The position numbers and the translations under genes were made by a program. Shown in pieces: positions 23,419 through 32,320 of a DNA stretch of 32,744 bases. The notes beneath the pieces were generated by a model. The model was not told where the DNA came from and did not search any database. It saw only the letters and a program-made list of their open reading frames with translations. The stretch is from the NCBI RefSeq assembly GCF_000003605.2, contig NW_003137801.1, forward strand, positions 1-32,744, read 5' to 3'. This stretch comes from Saccoglossus kowalevskii (taxonomy: Eukaryota > Hemichordata > Enteropneusta > Harrimaniidae). Positions within the stretch are counted from its first letter, which is position 1. Every line of letters begins with the position of its first letter.

Positions 23419-24415
23419 ACAACCAGCTAATCCATCTCTGACTGCTCACATAGTCCAGACAGCTAATCCATCTCTGCCTGCACACAGTCCAGACAGCTAA
23501 TCCATCTCTGCCAGCACACAGTCCAGACAGCTAATCCATCTCTGCCCACACACAGTCCAGACAGCTAATCCATCTCTGCCCACACATAGTTAAGACAGCT
23601 AGTCCATCTCTGCCAGCACAAAGTCAAGAGCGCTAATCCATCTCTGCCAGCACACAGTCCAGACAGCTGATCCATCTCTGCCTGACACAGTCAAGACAGC
23701 TGATCCATCTCTGCCTGCACACAGTCCAAACAGCTAATCCATCTCTGCCTACACACAGTACAACCAGCTAATCCATCTCTGACTGCTCACATAGACCAGA
23801 CAGCTAATCCATCTCTGCCTGCACACAGTCCAGACAGCTAATCCATCTCTGCCAGCACACAGTCCAGACAGCTAATCCATCTCTGCCAGCACACAGTCCA
23901 GACAGCTAATCCATCTCTGCCCACACACAGTCCAGACAGCTAATCCATCTCTGCCCACACATAGTTAAGACAGCTAATCCATCTCTGCCAGCACTCAGTC
24001 CAGACAGCTAATCCAACTCTGTCAGCACACAGTCCAGACAGCTAATCCATTTCTGCCAGTACACAGTCAAGACAGCTAATCGATCTCTGCCTGCACACAG
24101 TCCAGACAGCTAATACATCTCTCCCTGCACACAGTCCAGACAGCTAATCCATTTCTGCCTGCACACAGTCCAGACAGCTAATCCATTTCTGCAGGCACAC
24201 AGTCCAGACAGCTAATCTATCTCCGCCAGCACACAGTCAAGACAGCTAATCCATCTCTGCCAGCACACAGTCAAGACAGCTAATCGATCTCTGCCTGCAC
24301 ACAGTCCTGACAGCTAAGCCATCTCTGCCTGCACACAGTCCAGACAGCTAAGCCATCTCTGCCTGCACACAGTCCAGACAGCTAATCCATTTCTGCAGGC
24401 ACACAGTCCAGACAG
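23419..24415. repeat. R segments and TAAGCC run
   Basis: R starts at 23419 and 23760 (341 bp apart), with the GCTGATCC/CCTGACACAG triplet at 23662 and CATAGACC at about 23789. Near 24016-24060 there are private AACTCTGTC and CCAGTACACAG changes; then TAATACATCTCTCCC, TAATCTATCTCCGCC and the TAAGCC run. Confidence 0.75.
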
Positions 24416-25167
24416 CTAATCCATCTCTGTCTGCACACAGTACAGACAGCTAATCCATCTCTGCCTGCACACAGTCAAACAGCTAATCCATCTCTGCCAG
24501 CACACAGTCAAGAGCGCTAATCCATCTCTGCCAGCACACAGTCCAGACAGCTGATCCATCTCTGCCGGCACACAGTCAAGACAGCTAATCCATCTCTGCC
24601 TGCACACATTCAAGACAGCTAATCCATCTCTGCCCACACACAGTCAAGACAGCTAAGCCATCTCTGCCTGCACACAGTCCAAACAGCTAATCCATTTCTG
24701 CCTGCACACAGTCCAGATAGCTAATCCATCTCTGCCCACGCACAGTCAAGACAGCTAAGCCATCTCCGCCTGCACATATTCCAAACAGCTAATCCATCTC
24801 TGCCTGCACACAGCCAAGACAGCTAATCCATCTCTGCTAGCACACAGTCAAGACAGCTAATCCATCTCTGCCTGCACACATAGCATAGTCCAGACATCTA
24901 ATCCATCTCTGCCGGCACACAGTTCAAACAGCTAATCCATCTCTGACTGCACACATAGTCCAGACAGCTAATCCATCTCTGCCAGCACACAGTCCAGACA
25001 GCTAATCCATCTCTGCCAGCACACAGTCCAGACAGCTAAACCATCTCTGCCGGCACACAGTCCAGACAGCTAATCCATCTCTGTCTGCACACATAGTCCA
25101 GACAGCTAATCCATCTCTGACTGCACACATAGTCCAGACAGCTAATCCATCTCTGCCTGCACACAGT
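24416..25167. repeat. T (466 bp) plus full H (286 bp)
   Basis: Complete composite with CACACATTCAAG and CATCTCCGCC as private changes in T. The marker is at 24882. H has the standard sequence and length. Confidence 0.85.
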
Positions 25168-26055
25168 ACAACCAGCTAATCCATCTCTGACTGCTCACAT
25201 AGTCCAGACAGCTAATCCATCTCTGCCTGCACACAGTCCAGACAGCTAATCCATCTCTGCCAGCACACAGTCCAGACAGCTAATCCATCTCTGCCCACAC
25301 ACAGTCCAGACAGCTAATCCATCTCTGCCCACACATAGTTAAGACAGCTAGTCCATCTCTGCCAGCACAAAGTCAAGAGCGCTAATCCATCTCTGCCAGC
25401 ACACAGTCCAGACAGCTAATCCATCTCTGCCTACACACAGTACAACCAGCTAATCCATCTCTGACTGCTCACATAGTCCAGACAGCTAATCCATCTCTGC
25501 CTGCACACAGTCCAGACAGCTAATCCATCTCTGCCAGCACACAGTCCAGACAGCTAATCCATCTCTGCCCACACACAGTCCAGACAGCTAATCAATCTCT
25601 GCCCACACATAGTTAAGACAGCTAGTCCATCTCTGCCAGCACAAAGTCAAGAGCGCTAATCCATCTCTGCCAGCACACAGTCCAGACAGCTGATCCATCT
25701 CTGCCTGACACAGTCAAGACAGCTGATCCATCTCTGCCTGCACACAGTCCAAACAGCTAATCCATCTCTGCCTACACACAGTACAACCAGCTAATCCATC
25801 TCTGACTGCTCACATAGACCAGACAGCTAATCCATCTCTGCCTGCACACAGTCCAGACAGCTAATCCATCTCTGCCAGCACACAGTCCAGACAGCTAATC
25901 CATCTCTGCCAGCACACAGTCCAGACAGCTAATCCATCTCTGCCCACACACAGTCCAGACAGCTAATCCATCTCTGCCCACACATAGTTAAGACAGCTAA
26001 TCCATCTCTGCCAGCACTCAGTCCAGACAGCTAATCCATCTCTGCCTGCACACAT
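25168..26055. repeat. R ladder, part 1
   Basis: R starts at 25168, 25442 and 25783 (steps 274 and 341 bp). Compared with the R after the marker at 23133, eight monomers (274 bp) are inserted before the GCTGATCC triplet (25685). The segment ends with CAGCACTCAG joined directly to a marker monomer, a junction not seen elsewhere, where CTAGCACACAG is normally found. Confidence 0.8.
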
Positions 26056-26341
26056 AGCATAGTCCAGACATCTAATCCATCTCTGCCGGCACACAGTTCA
26101 AACAGCTAATCCATCTCTGACTGCACACATAGTCCAGACAGCTAATCCATCTCTGCCAGCACACAGTCCAGACAGCTAATCCATCTCTGCCAGCACACAG
26201 TCCAGACAGCTAAACCATCTCTGCCGGCACACAGTCCAGACAGCTAATCCATCTCTGTCTGCACACATAGTCCAGACAGCTAATCCATCTCTGACTGCAC
26301 ACATAGTCCAGACAGCTAATCCATCTCTGCCTGCACACAGT
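26056..26341. repeat. H module (286 bp) with unusual left neighbour
   Basis: Standard H with an intact marker, but preceded by the CAGCACTCAG monomer of R rather than by T or S. A recombination point therefore lies between about 26012 and 26050. Confidence 0.85.
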
Positions 26342-28166
26342 ACAACCAGCTAATCCATCTCTGACTGCTCACATAGTCCAGACAGCTAATCCATCTCTGC
26401 CTGCACACAGTCCAGACAGCTAATCCATCTCTGCCAGCACACAGTCCAGACAGCTAATCCATCTCTGCCCACACACAGTCCAGACAGCTAATCCATCTCT
26501 GCCTGCACACAGTCAAGACAGCTAAGCCATCTCTGCCCACACATAGTTAAGACAGCTAGTCCATCTCTGCCAGCACAAAGTCAAGAGCGCTAATCCATCT
26601 CTGCCAGCACACAGTCAAGACAGCTGATCCATCTCTGCCTGCACACAGTCCAAACAGCTAATCCATCTCTGCCTACACACAGTACAACCAGCTAATCCAT
26701 CTCTGACTGCTCACATAGTCCAGACAGCTAATCCATCTCTGCCTGCACACAGTCCAGACAGCTAATCCATCTCTGCCAGCACACAGTCCAGACAGCTAAT
26801 CCATCTCTGCCCACACACAGTCCAGACAGCTAATCAATCTCTGCCCACACATAGTTAAGACAGCTAGTCCATCTCTGCCAGCACAAAGTCAAGAGCGCTA
26901 ATCCATCTCTGCCAGCACACAGTCCAGACAGCTGATCCATCTCTGCCTGACACAGTCAAGACAGCTGATCCATCTCTGCCTGCACACAGTCCAAACAGCT
27001 AATCCATCTCTGCCTACACACAGTACAACCAGCTAATCCATCTCTGACTGCTCACATAGACCAGACAGCTAATCCATCTCTGCCTGCACACAGTCCAGAC
27101 AGCTAATCCATCTCTGCCAGCACACAGTCCAGACAGCTAATCCATCTCTGCCCACACACAGTCCAGACAGCTAATCCATCTCTGCCCACACATAGTTAAG
27201 ACAGCTAATCCATCTCTGCCAGCACTCAGTCCAGACAGCTAATCCATTTCTGCCTGCACACAGTCCAGACAGCTAATCCATCTCTGCCAGCACACAGTCC
27301 AGACAGCTAATCCATCTCTGCCCACACACAGTCCAGACAGCTAATCCATCTCTGCCCACACATAGTTAAGACAGCTAGTCCATCTCTGCCAGCACAAAGT
27401 CAAGAGCGCTAATCCATCTCTGCCAGCACACAGTCCAGACAGCTGATCCATCTCTGCCTGACACAGTCAAGACAGCTGATCCATCTCTGCCTGCACACAG
27501 TCCAAACAGCTAATCCATCTCTGCCTACACACAGTACAACCAGCTAATCCATCTCTGACTGCTCACATAGACCAGACAGCTAATCCATCTCTGCCTGCAC
27601 ACAGTCCAGACAGCTAATCCATCTCTGCCAGCACACAGTCCAGACAGCTAATCCATCTCTGCCCACACACAGTCCAGACAGCTAATCCATCTCTGCCCAC
27701 ACATAGTTAAGACAGCTAATCCATCTCTGCCTGCACACAGTCCAGACAGCTAATCCATTTCTGCAGGCACACAGTCCAGACAGCTAATCCATTTCTGCGG
27801 GCACACAGTCAAGACAGCTAATCCATCTCTGCCCACACACAGTCAAGACAGCTAATCCATCTCTGCCCACACACAGTCCAGACAGCTAATCCATCTCTGC
27901 CCACACATAGTTAAGACAGCTAGTCCATCTCTGCCAGCACAAAGTCAAGAGCGCTAATCCATCTCTGCCAGCACACAGTCCAGACAGCTGATCCATCTCT
28001 GCCTGACACAGTCAAGACAGCTGATCCATCTCTGCCTGCACACAGTCCAAACAGCTAATCCATCTCTGCCTACACACAGTACAACCAGCTAATCGATCTC
28101 TGCCTGCACACAGTCCAGACAGCTAATACATCTCTGCCTGCACACAGTCCAGACAGCTAATCCATT
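26342..28166. repeat. R ladder, part 2
   Basis: R starts at 26342, 26684, 27025, 27536 and 28081. The GCTGATCC/CCTGACACAG triplet is at 26927, 27438 and 27983, so units of 511 and 545 bp stand in tandem, the third cut off near 28093. Unit 2 is 34 bp longer and has CATTTCTGCAGG, GCGGGC and two CCCAC monomers where unit 1 has CAGCACTCAG, CATTTCTG, CCAGC and CCCAC. A TAAGCC monomer is inserted near 26525. Confidence 0.85.
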
Positions 28167-29166
28167 TCTGCCTGCACACAGTCCAGACAGCTAATCCATC
28201 TCTGCCAGCACACAGTCAAGACAGCTAATCGATCTCTGCCTGCACACAGTCCAGACAGCTAAGCCATCTCTGCCTGCACACAGTCCAGACAGCTAAGCCA
28301 TCTCTGCCTGCACACAGTCCAGACAGCTAATCCATTTCTGCAGGCACACAGTCCAGACAGCTAATCCATCTCTGTCTGCACACAGTACAGACAGCTAATC
28401 CATCTCTGCCTGCACACAGTCAAACAGCTAATCCATCTCTGCCAGCACACAGTCAAGAGCGCTAATCCATCTCTGCCAGCACACAGTCCAGACAGCTGAT
28501 CCATCTCTGCCGGCACACAGTCAAGACAGCTAATCCATCTCTGCCTGCACACAGTCAAGACAGCTAATCCATCTCTGCCCACACACAGTCAAGACAGCTA
28601 AGCCATCTCTGCCTGCACACAGTCCAAACAGCTAATCCATTTCTGCCTGCACACAGTCCAGATAGCTAATCCATCTCTGCCCACGCACAGTCAAGACAGC
28701 TAAGCCATCTCTGCCTGCACATATTCCAAACAGCTAATCCATCTCTGCCTGCACACAGCCAAGACAGCTAATCCATCTCTGCTAGCACACAGTCAAGACA
28801 GCTAATCCATCTCTGCCTGCACACATAGCATAGTCCAGACATCTAATCCATCTCTGCCGGCACACAGTTCAAACAGCTAATCCATCTCTGACTGCACACA
28901 TAGTCCAGACAGCTAATCCATCTCTGCCAGCACACAGTCCAGACAGCTAATCCATCTCTGCCAGCACACAGTCCAGACAGCTAAACCATCTCTGCCGGCA
29001 CTCAGTCCAGACAGCTAATCCATCTCTGTCTGCACACATAGTCCAGACAGCTAATCCATCTCTGACTGTATACATAGTCCAGACAGCTAATCCATCTCTG
29101 CCTGCACACAGTACAACCAGCTAATCCATCTCTGACTGCTCACATAGTCCAGACAGCTAATCCATC
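28167..29166. repeat. 1,000-bp tandem duplication, unit 1
   Basis: It contains the TAAGCC run, T (28361-28826), H (28827-29112) and an R start. The next 1,000 bp repeat it colinearly without indels. I found two differences: 28880 against 29880 (A/T) and 29002 against 30002 (T/A). Both units share the rare ACTGTATACATAG variant. Confidence 0.93.
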
Positions 29167-30166
29167 TCTGCCTGCACACAGTCCAGACAGCTAATCCATC
29201 TCTGCCAGCACACAGTCAAGACAGCTAATCGATCTCTGCCTGCACACAGTCCAGACAGCTAAGCCATCTCTGCCTGCACACAGTCCAGACAGCTAAGCCA
29301 TCTCTGCCTGCACACAGTCCAGACAGCTAATCCATTTCTGCAGGCACACAGTCCAGACAGCTAATCCATCTCTGTCTGCACACAGTACAGACAGCTAATC
29401 CATCTCTGCCTGCACACAGTCAAACAGCTAATCCATCTCTGCCAGCACACAGTCAAGAGCGCTAATCCATCTCTGCCAGCACACAGTCCAGACAGCTGAT
29501 CCATCTCTGCCGGCACACAGTCAAGACAGCTAATCCATCTCTGCCTGCACACAGTCAAGACAGCTAATCCATCTCTGCCCACACACAGTCAAGACAGCTA
29601 AGCCATCTCTGCCTGCACACAGTCCAAACAGCTAATCCATTTCTGCCTGCACACAGTCCAGATAGCTAATCCATCTCTGCCCACGCACAGTCAAGACAGC
29701 TAAGCCATCTCTGCCTGCACATATTCCAAACAGCTAATCCATCTCTGCCTGCACACAGCCAAGACAGCTAATCCATCTCTGCTAGCACACAGTCAAGACA
29801 GCTAATCCATCTCTGCCTGCACACATAGCATAGTCCAGACATCTAATCCATCTCTGCCGGCACACAGTTCAAACAGCTATTCCATCTCTGACTGCACACA
29901 TAGTCCAGACAGCTAATCCATCTCTGCCAGCACACAGTCCAGACAGCTAATCCATCTCTGCCAGCACACAGTCCAGACAGCTAAACCATCTCTGCCGGCA
30001 CACAGTCCAGACAGCTAATCCATCTCTGTCTGCACACATAGTCCAGACAGCTAATCCATCTCTGACTGTATACATAGTCCAGACAGCTAATCCATCTCTG
30101 CCTGCACACAGTACAACCAGCTAATCCATCTCTGACTGCTCACATAGTCCAGACAGCTAATCCATC
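29167..30166. repeat. 1,000-bp tandem duplication, unit 2
   Basis: Second unit, with T at 29361-29826 and H at 29827-30112. Similarity to unit 1 can be followed to about 30216, where CAGTCCAG replaces CAGTCAAG. The exact ends cannot be fixed because the flanking monomers are common ones. Confidence 0.93.
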
Positions 30167-30633
30167 TCTGCCTGCACACAGTCCAGACAGCTAATCCATC
30201 TCTGCCAGCACACAGTCCAGACAGCTAATCCATCTCTGCCCACACACAGTCCAGACAGCTAATCCATCTCTGCCCACACATAGTTAAGACAGCTAGTCCA
30301 TCTCTGCCAGCACAAAGTCAAGAGCGCTAATCCATCTCTGCCAGCACACAGTCCCGACAGCTGATCCATCTCTGCCTGACACAGTCAAGACAGCTGATCC
30401 ATCTCTGCCTGCACACAGTCCAAACAGCTAATCCATCTCTGCCTACACACAGTACAACCAGCTAATCCATCTCTGACTGCTCACATAGACCAGACAGCTA
30501 ATCCATCTCTGCCTGCACACAGTCCAGACAGCTAATCCATCTCTGCCAGCACACAGTCCAGACAGCTAATCCATCTCTGCCCACACACAGTCCAGACAGC
30601 TAATCCATCTCTGCCCACACATAGTTAAGACAG
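30167..30633. repeat. R segment
   Basis: It follows the H at 29827, with R starts at 30113 and 30454 (341 bp apart), the GCTGATCC/CCTGACACAG triplet at 30356 (here with CCCGACAG) and CATAGACC near 30487. The order is the same as 23419-23990. Confidence 0.8.
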
Positions 30634-31317
30634 CTAATCCATCTCTGCCTGCACACAGTCAAACAGCTAATCCATCTCTGCCAGCACAAAGTCAAGAGCG
30701 CTAATCCATCTCTGCCAGCACACAGTCAAGACAGCTAATCCATCTCTGCCTGCACACAGTCAAGACAGCTAATCCATCTCTGCCCACACACAGTCAAGAC
30801 AGCTAAGCCATCTCTGCCTGCACACAGTCCAAACAGCTAATCCATTTCTGCCTGCACACAGTCCAGATAGCTAATCCATCTCTGCCCACGCACAGATAAG
30901 CCATCTCTGCCTGCACACAGTCAAGACAGCTAATCCATCTCTGCCTGCACACAGTCAAGACAGCTAATCCATCTCTGCCTGCACACAGTCCAGATAGCTA
31001 ATCCATCTCTGCCCACACACAGTCAAGACAGCTAATCCATCTCTGCCTGACACAGTCCAGACAGCTAATCCATCTCTGCCTGACACAGTCCAGACAGCTA
31101 ATCCATCTCTGCCTGCACACATAGCATCTCTGCCTGCACACAGTCCAAACAGCTAATCCATTTCTGCCTGCACACACAGTCCAGACAGCTAATCCATCTC
31201 TGCCTGCACACACAGTACAGACAGCTAGTCCATCTCTGCCAGCACACAGTCAAGACAGCTAATCCATCTCTGCCAGTACACAGTCAAGACAGCTAATCGA
31301 TCTCTGCCTGCACACAG
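30634..31317. repeat. S module duplicate, copy 5
   Basis: Matches about 10535-11219 at an offset of 20,097 bp. It has the 25-bp monomer at 30887, two CCTGACACAG monomers and the shortened marker at 31123, 236 bp further. This is a long-distance duplicate of the S block at 10 kb. Confidence 0.85.
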
Positions 31318-31927
31318 TCAAGACAGCTAATCGATCTCTGCCTGCACACAGTCCAGACAGCTAAGCCATCTCTGCCTGCACACAGTCCAGACAGCTAAGC
31401 CATCTCTGCCTGCACACAGTCCAGACAGCTAATCCATTTCTGCAGGCACACAGTCCAGACAGCTAATCCATCTCTGTCTGCACACAGTACAGACAGCTAA
31501 TCCATCTCTGCCTGCACACAGTCAAACAGCTAATCCATCTCTGCCAGCACACAGTCAAGAGCGCTAATCCATCTCTGCCAGCACACAGTCCAGACAGCTG
31601 ATCCATCTCTGCCAGCACACAGTCAAGACAGCTAATCCATCTCTGCCTGCACACAGTCAAGACAGCTAATCCATCTCTGCCCACACACAGTCAAGACAGC
31701 TAAGCCATCTTTGCCTGCACACAGTCCAAACAGCTAATCCATTTCTGCCTGCACACAGTCCAGATAGCTAATCCATCTCTGCCCACGCACAGTCAAGACA
31801 GCTAAGCCATCTCTGCCTGCACATATTCCAACAGCTAATCCATCTCTGCCTGCACACAGCCAAGACAGCTAATCCATCTCTGCTAGCACACAGTCCAGAC
31901 AGCTAATCCATCTCTGCCTGCACACAT
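31318..31927. repeat. TAAGCC run and T module (465 bp)
   Basis: T starts at 31463 and is one base short because CATATTCCAACAG replaces CATATTCCAAACAG. CCAGC replaces CCGGC after the GCTGATCC monomer. CATCTTTGCC and CTAGCACACAGTCCAG are further private changes. The marker follows at 31928. Confidence 0.85.
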
Positions 31928-32320
31928 AGCATAGTCCAGATATCTAATCCATCTTCTGCCGGCACACAGTTTTAAACAGCTTATCCATCTCTGACTGCAC
32001 ACACAGTCCAGACAGTAATCCATCTCTGCCCACACATAGGTAAGACAGCTAATCCATCTCTGCCAGCACTCAGTCCAGACAGGTAAATCCATCTTGGCAG
32101 CACACAGTCCAGACAGTAATCCATTCTGCAGGCACACAGTCCAGACAGTAATCCATTTTGCAGGCACACAGTCCAGACAGTAATCCATCTCTGCCTGCAC
32201 ACAGTCCAGACAGTAATCCATCTCTGCCGGCACACAGTCCAGACAGCTAATCCATCTCTGCCGGCACACAGTCCAGACAGCTAATCCATCTCTGCCCACA
32301 CACAGTCCAGACAGTTAATC
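31928..32320. repeat. H start and indel-rich zone
   Basis: The marker here reads CAGATATCTAATCC. It is followed by CATCTTCTGCC (+1), CAGTTTTAAACAG (+1), GCTTATCC, CACATAGGTAAG, CAGGTAAATCC, CATCTTGGC, CATTCTGC, CATTTTGC and CAGTTAATCC. GACAGTAATCC, a one-base loss of C, occurs five times (about 32011, 32113, 32147, 32178 and 32212) and I see it nowhere else. The H order is broken: after the ACTGC monomer it jumps to CCCACACATAG. Several 33-bp monomers in a row keep one - strand frame open here for 138 codons. Confidence 0.8.

Noticed and set aside
31883-32299. 138-codon - strand open frame as a repeat-protein gene
   Set aside because: Its length depends on clustered one-base losses that make 33-bp monomers, possibly sequence errors. 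There is no promoter, splice or start context, and an overlapping 84-codon frame gives a similar translation.
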